Assembly (NCBI GenBank): GCA_904419785.1
Contig: CAJFSY010000014.1
Location: 1-41,715, forward strand
Origin: an uncultured Neglectibacter sp.
GTDB taxonomy: Bacteria; Bacillota; Clostridia; Oscillospirales; Acutalibacteraceae
Direction: 5' to 3'
DNA: 41,715 nt
Part shown: piece after piece, positions 22,734-30,317 of the stretch
How the letters are laid out: every line of letters starts with the position of its first letter
How positions within the stretch are numbered: position 1 is the first letter of the stretch
The notes under the pieces: model-generated
What the model was told of the DNA's origin: nothing
The model's input: only the letters and a program-made list of their open reading frames with translations
Database searches by the model: none
Translations under genes and position numbers: made by a program

Positions 22734-25139
22734 TTATAGTTTTTGCAAACGGGCAAAATTCGCGAACAATTTTTTGGTCCCCACTTTTTCAAAGGCGATC
22801 TCCAATAATGTATCGTTGGCCATAGGCGTAGCGGAAAGGATCATGCCCTTGCCAAAGGTTTTGTGGGATACGGAATCCCCCGCACGGTAAGTCCCTGCGG
22901 GAGCCGGTTTGACCGGATGGGGCGTAAACAACGGCTTCACGCCGCCTTGTTGAGCGGTACCCCCAACACCGGGCCTTTGCTGGGGAGCAGGACGGTTGCC
23001 AAAAGCAGGCATATTCCCCACCGACGGGCGGCTCCAATCGTGGGAGCGGGTATGTTCCAAAAGCTCTTCGGGAATCTCCCCCGCAAACCGGGACAGCCGG
23101 TTGCGGTTGGTCGTGCCAAAAATCATCCGGCTTTCCGCGTGGTAGATATAGAGTTCTTCCCTGGCCCGGGTAATAGCTACATAAGCCAGACGGCGTTCCT
23201 CTTCCACTTCTTCCGGGTTATACACTACCGCCATACCAGGGAACACGCCTTCTTCCCAGCCTGGCAGGAACACCACCGGGAATTCCAAGCCTTTGGCGGA
23301 ATGGACTGTCATCATGACCACGGAATCCGTATCCTGATCATAGTTGTCAATATCCGTGAACAGGGAGACTTCTTCCAAGAAGCCGGACAGAGAAGCTTCG
23401 CCCCCAGCTTCTTCCTCATACCGCCGGAGCATAGAGGAAAGTTCCTGCACGTTCTCGATCCGTTCCTCCGCTTTATCAGGCTCATCTTGACGGAGGTAAT
23501 CCACATACTCCAAGCGCTCTAAAAGCTCTCCGTAAAGCTCGCTGGGAAGGGTCTCACCCTGCTGGTTTTTCTCCATAAATTCCCGCATCAGCGCCACAAA
23601 CGGCTCAAGTTTTCCTGCCGCCCGGGCAATGGAGGGATAATCTTTGGGATGGGAAAACACTTCGAACAGCCCTTCCCCTACCTGCTGGCCGATCTCCGCC
23701 GCCAAATCCACCGTGCGGTCGCCAATGCCCCGCCTGGGCACATTGACGATACGACGCAGGCGTATCTCATCTGCGGGATTGTTGATAACACTCAAATAAG
23801 CGATCATATCCCGAACTTCCTTACGGTCAAAGAACCTGGTACCCCCAATGATCCGGTGGGGAATGCCCTGCTTGGCAAACATGCGTTCCAAAGACTGGGA
23901 CTGGGAATTCATGCGGTACAGCACCGCGTAATCGGAAAACTTCCGGCCTTTAGCCACGCCTTCCAAGATGGTGCGGGCAATGCGGTCAGCTTCGTCCTGT
24001 TCATTGTCCGCCAGGTGGAGGCCGATTTTCCTGCCCGGCCCAGCGGCTGTCCACAAGGTCTTTCCTTTTCGTTCCATGTTGTTGGAAATCACCGCGTTGG
24101 CCGCGTCCAGGATATTTTGGGTAGAGCGGTAGTTCTGTTCCAGCCGCACAACTTTTGCCCCGGGGAAATCCTCTTCAAAATTCAGAATATTCTCAATCGT
24201 CGCCCCGCGGAACTTATAAATGCTCTGGTCGTCATCGCCCACCACACACAAGTTACCGCTTTTTTGGGCCAACATGCTTACAAATTCATATTGGGCGTGG
24301 TTCGTATCCTGATATTCGTCCACCATCAAGTAGCGGAACCGGTTTTGGTAGTATTCCAGCACATCGGGGCACTGACGGAACAATTTCACCGTATTGACGA
24401 TCAGGTCGTCGAAATCCATGGCGTCAGCGTCGGCCAAACGCCGCTGATAAGCGCGGTAAGCACGGGCCACCTGTTTTAAGCGGAAGTCGTTTCCCGCCCC
24501 CGACTCGAACTCTTCCGGAGATGTGAGCTGGTCCTTGGCACGGGAGATCTCTGTCAGCGCCCCCTTCACGGACAGCGCCCGCTCGGAAATCTCCAGGTCC
24601 TTCAAAACCTCTTTCATCAGCCGCCGGCTATCATCGGTATCATAAATGGTAAAATGAGAAGTGTACCCCAAACGGTCTCCGTCACGGCGGAGAATCCGGG
24701 CGCAGCTGGAGTGGAAAGTAGACGCCCATACTTCGTTTCCGCCTTCGCCCAGCATACGGCATAAGCGTTCTTTCAATTCGCCTGCCGCTTTATTTGTAAA
24801 GGTAATAGCCATTACTCGCCACGGTGGGCACGGAGACACTGCAAGCCTTGATCTGACAATATCCGGCAAATCTTCGTCAAGCAAATAAGCTTTACAAAGC
24901 TCCACATCTTTTTCCGATAAAGCTTCGCTCACTAAAGGGCTCTGATACGCTTGGCCATACCGAATGATATTGGCTACCCGGTTCACGAGCACGGTGGTTT
25001 TCCCGCTTCCAGCGCCAGCCAAAACCAGCACAGGTCCTTCTGTGGTAAACACCGCTTGCCGCTGCCGGTCATTCATGCGGGAGAAGTCCCGTTCCATAAC
25101 CTGCTGCCTTAACTTCACAATCTCTTGTTTCGAAATCAT
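22734..25139 (-). CDS. pcrA: ATP-dependent DNA helicase PcrA/UvrD
   Basis: An 801-aa superfamily 1A helicase that unwinds DNA 3'-to-5' in repair and replication-transcription conflict. Motifs in order: Q motif MNDRQRQAVFTTEGP, Walker A AGAGSGKTT (~41-49), ITFTNKAAGELKER, WASTFHSSCARILRR, DEYQDTN (motif II), GDDDQSIYKFRGA (motif III), LEQNYRST (motif IV), MTVHSAKGLEFPVVFLPG and AYVAITRAREELYIY (motif VI). The C-terminus ends in the small KTFGKGMIL...TKKLFANFARLQKL domain typical of PcrA. Between motifs I and Ia there is a longer than usual spacer (~60-95, YQSPLVSEALSEKD). The start at 25139 has a weak SD. Confidence 0.95.
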   Translation of the reverse strand: MISKQEIVKLRQQVMERDFSRMNDRQRQAVFTTEGPVLVLAGAGSGKTTVLVNRVANIIRYGQAYQSPLVSEALSEKDVELCKAYLLDEDLPDIVRSRLAVSPCPPWRVMAITFTNKAAGELKERLCRMLGEGGNEVWASTFHSSCARILRRDGDRLGYTSHFTIYDTDDSRRLMKEVLKDLEISERALSVKGALTEISRAKDQLTSPEEFESGAGNDFRLKQVARAYRAYQRRLADADAMDFDDLIVNTVKLFRQCPDVLEYYQNRFRYLMVDEYQDTNHAQYEFVSMLAQKSGNLCVVGDDDQSIYKFRGATIENILNFEEDFPGAKVVRLEQNYRSTQNILDAANAVISNNMERKGKTLWTAAGPGRKIGLHLADNEQDEADRIARTILEGVAKGRKFSDYAVLYRMNSQSQSLERMFAKQGIPHRIIGGTRFFDRKEVRDMIAYLSVINNPADEIRLRRIVNVPRRGIGDRTVDLAAEIGQQVGEGLFEVFSHPKDYPSIARAAGKLEPFVALMREFMEKNQQGETLPSELYGELLERLEYVDYLRQDEPDKAEERIENVQELSSMLRRYEEEAGGEASLSGFLEEVSLFTDIDNYDQDTDSVVMMTVHSAKGLEFPVVFLPGWEEGVFPGMAVVYNPEEVEEERRLAYVAITRAREELYIYHAESRMIFGTTNRNRLSRFAGEIPEELLEHTRSHDWSRPSVGNMPAFGNRPAPQQRPGVGGTAQQGGVKPLFTPHPVKPAPAGTYRAGDSVSHKTFGKGMILSATPMANDTLLEIAFEKVGTKKLFANFARLQKL

Positions 25140-25229
25140 CTGTTTTTATGCCTTTCTTCATTTCTTCACACAGCTCTATTCATTGGGAATATTATACCGT
25201 ATCTTCCCTTGGAAAGCAACGACTGGGAT

Positions 25230-25258
25230 TTGACAACCGGCAAAAATACGGGTACACT
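25230..25258 (+). promoter_or_regulatory. Promoter of the DUF1836 operon
   Basis: TTGACA (25230-25235), a 17-bp spacer and TACACT (25253-25258), about 35 nt before the ATG at 25298. Confidence 0.75.
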
Positions 25259-25297
25259 TGAGAAAAAGATTTTTATTTCTGAGAAGGGACGAGAACC

Positions 25298-25855
25298 ATG
25301 GAACTGGAACACGCTACGGAAGCCATTGCCCGCTGGGCAGAAGAAGGCCGCACAGCCATCCCTCCCTCCTGGGAGGACCTGCCTTCTATTCCGCTGTATA
25401 TGGATCAGGTGATCCTTTATTTGGGAGAGAGCCTGAAACTTTTTCAGCGGGAAGAAGAATCCAGCCTGCTTACCAGCTCCATGATCAACAACTATGTCAA
25501 AAACGGGCTCATTCCCCACCCGGAGAAGAAAAAATACGTCAAAGAACATCTGGCTGGTTTGATGGCCGTATGTATGCTGAAACAAGTCCTATCGATCCAA
25601 GATATCAAGACGCTCTTTTCAGACCGGGAGATGACAAACGAAACATATCAGCTTTTCTTAGAGGCCCATACCGCCGCAGTGCAGGAGACATGCCAGTCTT
25701 TAGAAGAAACCTGCCGCACCGGCCAGGATTTAAAGCAGGCCGCTTTACTTCTGGCAGCCGAAGCAAACGCCAAGCGGGCTGCCGCTGAGAGAATCCTCTG
25801 TGAGTTGGGACGTGGGGAATCAAAACACAGCAAGGAAAACAAAGGAGCAAAATGA
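25298..25855 (+). CDS. DUF1836 domain protein (putative MerR-like regulator)
   Basis: A 185-aa protein. Its core (~28-140) matches DUF1836: IPLYMDQVILYLGESL, then LTSSMINNYVKNGLIPHPEKKKYVKEHLAGLMAVCMLKQVLSIQDIKTLF. The SMINNYVKNGLIP...KKKYVKEHL pattern resembles a MerR-like winged helix, so DNA binding is likely, but no member's target is known to me. The Lys/Glu-rich C-terminus looks helical. Its stop overlaps the next gene (ATGA). It heads a small operon with DUF6506 and isomerase-like genes. Confidence 0.85.
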   Translation: MELEHATEAIARWAEEGRTAIPPSWEDLPSIPLYMDQVILYLGESLKLFQREEESSLLTSSMINNYVKNGLIPHPEKKKYVKEHLAGLMAVCMLKQVLSIQDIKTLFSDREMTNETYQLFLEAHTAAVQETCQSLEETCRTGQDLKQAALLLAAEANAKRAAAERILCELGRGESKHSKENKGAK

Positions 25856-26136
25856 TGAAATACGCTTTTTTAATTATGGGAGAATTCTCTCCCCAGCAGG
25901 ACCACGCCGCTTTTCCTGGCGGAGATATCCAAATGATCGGCGTTTCTAATTTGGAAGAAGCGGGAAACGTGGCTAAAAAGCTTCTGGAACAAGACGTGGC
26001 ATGTATCGAACTTTGCGGAGCTTTTGAGGAATCCGGCGCCCGTGCTGTGATCGAAGCTACGAAAGGAAAAATCCCGGTGGGATTCGTAACGCATTTTCCA
26101 GAACAAGATAGCTTGTTCCAAGCGGTGTTCGGCTGA
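25852..26136 (+). CDS. DUF6506 family protein
   Basis: A 94-aa small cytoplasmic protein. It reads MMKYAFLIMGEFSPQQDHAAF, then QMIGVSNLEEAGNVAKKLLEQDVACIELCGAF and PVGFVTHFPEQDSLF. This matches my memory of the DUF6506 family. The alternation of strand, helix and glycine turns suggests an alpha/beta fold. Function unknown. It overlaps DUF1836 by 4 bp and precedes the isomerase-like gene by 19 nt, so the three are likely one operon. ATG at 25855 is an equally possible start. Confidence 0.8.
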   Translation: MMKYAFLIMGEFSPQQDHAAFPGGDIQMIGVSNLEEAGNVAKKLLEQDVACIELCGAFEESGARAVIEATKGKIPVGFVTHFPEQDSLFQAVFG

Positions 26137-26155
26137 TTCTAGGAGGGATGTTTTT

Positions 26156-26950
26156 TTGAAAACAGGTATCAGTACAGCCTGTCTCTATCCATTGGAAACA
26201 GAACGTTCTTTAGCTGCTTTGCTGGAAATAGGCTACCGCCGTTTTGAGGTATTTTTTAACTGCATGGAGGAAATAGAGCAGCCCTTCCTTCAAGAGCTGA
26301 AGCGTCAAGCCGATTCTTATGGCGCCACCTTCGTTTCAGTCCACCCATTCACTTCGGCTGCCGAGTCCTCCCTGTTATTTGGAGACTATCCCCGCCGCAC
26401 GAAAGAAGCCTTCGACTTTTACCGGCGCTATATGGCCGCAGCCGCTTATTTGGGAGGAAAGTACGTGGTGATTCATGGCCAGCCCCAGGGCCACGGAAAA
26501 CTTTCAGACCAAGGCTATTGGGAACGTTTTGGGGAACTCTACAACCTGGGAGCCCAAGAAGGAGCATATCCCGCTCAAGAAAACGTACGCCAGCACCGCA
26601 GCGCGAACCCCCAGTTTATCTCCGGCATGAAGAACTATTTAGGAGAAAACTGCGCGTTTGTTTTAGACGTGAAGCAATGCTGTCTTTCCGGAGTGGAAAT
26701 ATCGGAGATGGCCAGCGCAATGGGTATGCGGCTGGTACATGTACACCTCAGCGACTGCGCCGAGGGTGCCTCTTGCCTGCTTCCGGGAGCCGGCTGCCGT
26801 GACTTCCAGGAGTTGCGCCAGCTTTTGGAAAAGCTCTCATTTTCCGGCACCGTGGTGACGGAAGTCTACAGGGACAACTTCTCGCAGGCAGATGAACTGA
26901 AAAATTCTCTGTACTTCACAAAAAAAGTTTTTGAAACGCCCTTTTCTTGA
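26156..26950 (+). CDS. Sugar-phosphate isomerase/epimerase family TIM barrel
   Basis: A 264-aa member of the AP-endonuclease-2/xylose-isomerase-like barrel superfamily. Landmarks: MKTGISTACLYPLETERSL at strand 1, FVSVHPFTSA (His in strand 3), KYVVIHGQPQG (His, strand 4), CAFVLDVKQC (Asp, strand 6), LVHVHLSDC (His-x-Ser-Asp, strand 7) and TVVTEVYRDN (Glu, strand 8). These acidic and His residues would bind a divalent metal. One departure: the usual strand-5 Glu-rich region reads GAYPAQENVRQHRS, which still offers Glu and Asn. Translation starts at TTG 26156 behind AGGAGGG. Substrate unknown. Confidence 0.85.
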   Translation: MKTGISTACLYPLETERSLAALLEIGYRRFEVFFNCMEEIEQPFLQELKRQADSYGATFVSVHPFTSAAESSLLFGDYPRRTKEAFDFYRRYMAAAAYLGGKYVVIHGQPQGHGKLSDQGYWERFGELYNLGAQEGAYPAQENVRQHRSANPQFISGMKNYLGENCAFVLDVKQCCLSGVEISEMASAMGMRLVHVHLSDCAEGASCLLPGAGCRDFQELRQLLEKLSFSGTVVTEVYRDNFSQADELKNSLYFTKKVFETPFS

Positions 26951-26958
26951 CAAATTTC

Positions 26959-26988
26959 TTGCTTTTTTGTACATTTTTGCGCTATAAT
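26959..26988 (+). promoter_or_regulatory. Promoter of nrdR
   Basis: TTGCTT (26959-26964), an 18-bp spacer and a perfect TATAAT (26983-26988). A perfect TTGACA at 26947-26952 is 30 bp from the -10, too far to serve as its -35. Confidence 0.65.
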
Positions 26989-27053
26989 ATGGATATTGAA
27001 TCCCTGGGACACCGTGGGGACCTGGGGGGAAAGTCATCAGGAGGTGCTTTGTT

Positions 27054-27515
27054 TTGAAATGCCCTTATTGCGGATACAGTGAAAGCCGCGTTATCGATTC
27101 CCGCCCCACCGACGAGGGGGAGCGAATCCGCCGCCGCCGGGAATGTTTGAAATGCGCTAAACGTTTCACGACCTATGAAGTCATCGAAAACGTGCCTATC
27201 GTGGTGATCAAAAAGGATAAATCCCGTGAAACATTCGATCGCAACAAACTTTTAAACGGCCTGCTGCGAGCCTGTGAAAAACGGCCTGTCTCCATGGACA
27301 CGCTGGAACGCATTGTAGACGAAATCGAGAATTTGCTGCAAAATTCTCTGGACCGGGAAGTCTCATCCCAGCGGATCGGCACTTATGCTATGGAAAAGCT
27401 GAAAACGGTAGACGAGGTCGCTTATGTGCGGTTCGCTTCTGTTTACCGCCAATTCAAGGACATCAACAGCTTTATGGAAGAGTTGAGCAAGATCATCAAC
27501 AGCAAAAAGGACTAA
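27054..27515 (+). CDS. nrdR: Transcriptional repressor NrdR
   Basis: A 153-aa repressor of ribonucleotide reductase genes. The N-terminal zinc ribbon is [36 protein letters not shown] (~3-37), with the conserved RRRREC element. The ATP-cone follows (~47-140: [30 protein letters not shown] ... [15 protein letters not shown]), which senses ATP/dATP. Translation starts at TTG 27054 behind AGGAGGTG. Length is normal for the family. No reductase genes are in the window, so its targets lie elsewhere. A strong terminator follows. Confidence 0.97.
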   Translation: MKCPYCGYSESRVIDSRPTDEGERIRRRRECLKCAKRFTTYEVIENVPIVVIKKDKSRETFDRNKLLNGLLRACEKRPVSMDTLERIVDEIENLLQNSLDREVSSQRIGTYAMEKLKTVDEVAYVRFASVYRQFKDINSFMEELSKIINSKKD

Positions 27516-27566
27516 TACCGTTAAAACTTCTTCCCAAGAGGTTACACGCCAACCATATCAAACAGT

Positions 27567-27602
27567 AAAGGGCTTTGTGTGTTTACACAAAGCCCTTTTT
27601 AT
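27567..27602 (+). terminator. Terminator of nrdR
   Basis: A perfect 14-bp stem AAAGGGCTTTGTGT/ACACAAAGCCCTTT with a 4-nt loop, running into TTTTT. Confidence 0.92.
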
Positions 27603-27626
27603 CATTGACAAATAAGTGAAATTGTA

Positions 27627-28931
27627 TTACTCCTTTTCTACCTGGAACAGTTTTTTCCGCCCGGTAAAAAGGATCGTTTCTCCAATCAGGAACAAAATGG
27701 CCAAGCTGATCACGCCCACAGAATCCCGTCCTGTGAACTGCGTAAATATAGCCACCAGGAGAGGCCCGATCACCGCGGCGAACTTTCCGAAAATATCGAA
27801 AAATCCGAAGTACTCATTGGAGCGTTCCGCCGGGATCAACTTTCCAAAATAAGAACGGGACAACGCTTGAATGCCGCCCTGCACCGTACCCACCAGGAAC
27901 GCCATAGACCAAAACAACACCAAAGATAAAGTAAGAGCTTCCTCGCTTCCAGGGTTCTGTTCAATATTGAAGCCCATGAAAAAGCCCACCAACGTGATGC
28001 AGAAATATACCGCTACCGCCCCGCACAGCAGGTTGATAGACCCCACCTTCCCCGCCAGCTTGCCGAACAAAATGGAAAAGGGCACCGCCACGATTTGGGT
28101 GGTAAGCAGAGCCAAAATCATGCTGATATCGTCCAGCCCCAGCTTGGAGCCGTAAGAGGTGGAGATGGAGATAATGGTGTTCACTCCATCGATATAGAAA
28201 AAGTAAGCCACAATGAACAAGAACACACGCTTTTGGGTAAAGATGTCTTTAGCGGTCTTCCAAAGATTCTGGAAAGTGGACCGGAATAAATTCTTTCTTG
28301 TCTCCACATAGTGGATCTGATGTACGTTTTTCAGGAAGGGGATGCTGAACACAAGCCACCACACGCTGGTAAGGATGATCACCAGTTTAAAGGCCAAGGG
28401 ATTCTCCATACCCAGCACAAACAAAATGATAATCGACAGCACAAACGGGATGGTACTGCCACCGATGTATCCCATAGCGTACCCCCAAGCGGAAACACGG
28501 TCCATACGCTCCCGCGTGGTCACGTCTGTAAGAAAAGCGTCATAAAACAGGCAGGAGCCCGAAAAGCCAATATGGGACACCACATACCCTACCAGCAGCA
28601 AACGGTAATCGTTCACAAAAGCGCTGAACAGGGTAAATATCACGCCTACGATCAAACATGCCATGAACAGCCGCTTTTTGTGGCCTTTATGGTCGCCCAA
28701 GGCGCCCAGCACCGGCGCCAGCACCGCCACTAAAAACGTGGCCACCGAAGTCCCATAGGACCAGAGAACCAAGTTATCCGCCCCGCTTTGGGCGCACACA
28801 TTGCCAAAGTAGATGGGGAATATCACCGCCATGATATTGGTGGCATACACCGAATTGGCCCAGTCGTACAAAATCCAGCTTTTTTCTGTTTTTGTAAATT
28901 TCTTGGATAAGGCGTTTGTGTCCGTTGACAT
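27627..28931 (-). CDS. MFS transporter of the UMF1/Atg22-like family
   Basis: A 434-aa membrane protein with ~12 helices. Near the start is SWILYDWANSVYATNIMAVIFPIYF, the ILYDWANS motif of UMF1-type transporters. Later phrases include LAPVLGALGDHKGHKKRLF (MFS loop 2-3), GTVQGGIQALSRSYFGKLIPAERSNEYFGFFDIFGKFAAVIGPL and a short polar tail. UMF1 relatives include vacuolar amino-acid exporters in fungi; bacterial substrates are unknown. The ATG at 28931 is preferred to longer starts because the membrane-proximal N-terminus follows within 20 residues and an AAGGACGG SD is present. A short A/T-rich terminator separates it from mtaB upstream. Confidence 0.9.
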   Translation of the reverse strand: MSTDTNALSKKFTKTEKSWILYDWANSVYATNIMAVIFPIYFGNVCAQSGADNLVLWSYGTSVATFLVAVLAPVLGALGDHKGHKKRLFMACLIVGVIFTLFSAFVNDYRLLLVGYVVSHIGFSGSCLFYDAFLTDVTTRERMDRVSAWGYAMGYIGGSTIPFVLSIIILFVLGMENPLAFKLVIILTSVWWLVFSIPFLKNVHQIHYVETRKNLFRSTFQNLWKTAKDIFTQKRVFLFIVAYFFYIDGVNTIISISTSYGSKLGLDDISMILALLTTQIVAVPFSILFGKLAGKVGSINLLCGAVAVYFCITLVGFFMGFNIEQNPGSEEALTLSLVLFWSMAFLVGTVQGGIQALSRSYFGKLIPAERSNEYFGFFDIFGKFAAVIGPLLVAIFTQFTGRDSVGVISLAILFLIGETILFTGRKKLFQVEKE

Positions 28932-28983
28932 GAAAATCCGTCCTTCCAAACAATATCGTTTTAGACTATCATGCCATATTTTT

Positions 28984-29015
28984 GTAAAAAACACAAGAAT
29001 TTTCTGTAAAATTCT
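28984..29015 (-). terminator. Weak A/T-rich terminator after mtaB
   Basis: On the minus strand AGAATTTT-ACAG-AAAATTCT (29015-28996), followed by TGTGTTTTTT, just after the mtaB stop at 29022. Confidence 0.6.
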
Positions 29016-29021
29016 GTGGTA

Positions 29022-30317
29022 TTACAGGGAAAGGATTTTCCCCATACAGCTTTCCCCCTGCACTTGCTGAAGTTCCACAGGCAAAAGCTGCCCGGAAAGC
29101 TCCTTCCCAGAAGGCACCAGCACATGGGTATAGTTGGGAGTATACCCTTCCCAAACGCCCTGTTCTTTGGCCTGCTCAAACAGCACTTCTTCTACCCGGC
29201 CCACTTGTGCTTGAAGAAATTCCTTCTGAGTCTGTTTGGTAAGCTCTATCATCCGGCGGCTGCGCTCTTCCTTCACTTTGTTGGAAACTTGGTCCGGGGC
29301 GTCATAGGCGCGGGTTCCGGGGCGCCGGGAGTACGCGAACACATGGACTTTAGCAAAGGATATCTCCCGGGCGAACGCCAAAGACGCCTGGAATTCCTCT
29401 TCCGTCTCTCCTGCAAAGCCTACCATGATATCCGTGGTGATGGCGCAATTTGGGAACGCCGCCCGCAAGTTCTCAACGATCTGCCGGTATTCCTCTGTAG
29501 TGTAGTGACGGTTCATGCGGCGAAGAGTCTGGTCGCAGCCACTTTGCAGGGAAAGATGGAATTGCGGGCAAAGCTTTTCTTCCTTTGCCATACGGGCAAT
29601 GACCTCTTCCGTAAGCTGTTCCGGCTCCAACGAACCCAAGCGCACCCGGCGTATCCCCTCCGCCTGGCAGGCGGCTTCCACCGCGTCGCACAAATGAAGC
29701 CCAAGCTCTTTGCCATAAGCGGGCAGGTTGATGCCTGTCAGCACTACCTCCTTATATCCCTGCTCTCCCAGCGCCTTCACCTCGGCTCGCAAGTCCTCTA
29801 AGGGTTTAGAGCGCACCCGGCCCCGGGCATAGGGGATGATGCAATAAGAGCAAAACCGGTCGCAACCGTCTTCGATCTTCAAAAAAGCCCGGGTCCTGCC
29901 GTGAAAAGCGGAAACCGCCATCCGTTCAAACGTTTCACCCTGTTCGTGGGGGGCAATATCTACGATCCGCTGCTTAGAGGAGAGATATTCCAGCACCCGT
30001 GGGAGCAGATCACTGCGCCGGGCGTTTCCCAGCACGATATCCGCTTCCAGCAAGGCAGAGGCTTCTTCTGGAAACGCTTGGGGCATACAACCGGTAAGAA
30101 CGGTCACCGCTCCAGGATTCTCCTTTTTGGCCCGCCGCAGCGTTTGCCGCACTTTTTGGTCGCTGGTGGCCGTTACCGTGCAGGAATTGACCACCACCAG
30201 GTCAGCTTCCTCGTGGGACGCCGCTTCCTGAAACCCTCCATTCAGCAAAGCTTCCAGCATGGCTTCCGACTCGTATTGGTTCACCTTGCAGCCAAGAGTG
30301 ATGATCTTCGCTTTCAT
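29022..30317 (-). CDS. mtaB: tRNA t6A37 methylthiotransferase MtaB
   Basis: A 431-aa radical-SAM enzyme that adds a methylthio group to t6A at position 37 of ANN-decoding tRNAs. The N-terminal UPF0004 cluster cysteines are C10 (TLGCKVNQYES), C46 (NSCTV) and C77 (TGCMPQ). The radical-SAM triad is C152-x3-C156-x2-C159 (GCDRFCSYCIIPYARG). The central barrel has TGINLPAYG, LGSLEPE and FHLSLQSGCDQTLRRMNRHYT; the C-terminal TRAM-like end is GYTPNYTHVLVP...GESCMGKI. The CKVNQYE version and length point to MtaB rather than MiaB or RimO. The start at 30317 overlaps the ABC-F stop (ATGA), so it is translationally coupled to that gene. Confidence 0.93.
   Translation of the reverse strand: MKAKIITLGCKVNQYESEAMLEALLNGGFQEAASHEEADLVVVNSCTVTATSDQKVRQTLRRAKKENPGAVTVLTGCMPQAFPEEASALLEADIVLGNARRSDLLPRVLEYLSSKQRIVDIAPHEQGETFERMAVSAFHGRTRAFLKIEDGCDRFCSYCIIPYARGRVRSKPLEDLRAEVKALGEQGYKEVVLTGINLPAYGKELGLHLCDAVEAACQAEGIRRVRLGSLEPEQLTEEVIARMAKEEKLCPQFHLSLQSGCDQTLRRMNRHYTTEEYRQIVENLRAAFPNCAITTDIMVGFAGETEEEFQASLAFAREISFAKVHVFAYSRRPGTRAYDAPDQVSNKVKEERSRRMIELTKQTQKEFLQAQVGRVEEVLFEQAKEQGVWEGYTPNYTHVLVPSGKELSGQLLPVELQQVQGESCMGKILSL

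Noticed and set aside
23649-24479. Plus-strand open frame of 276 codons inside pcrA
   Set aside because: It lies fully inside a helicase with all superfamily 1 motifs intact.
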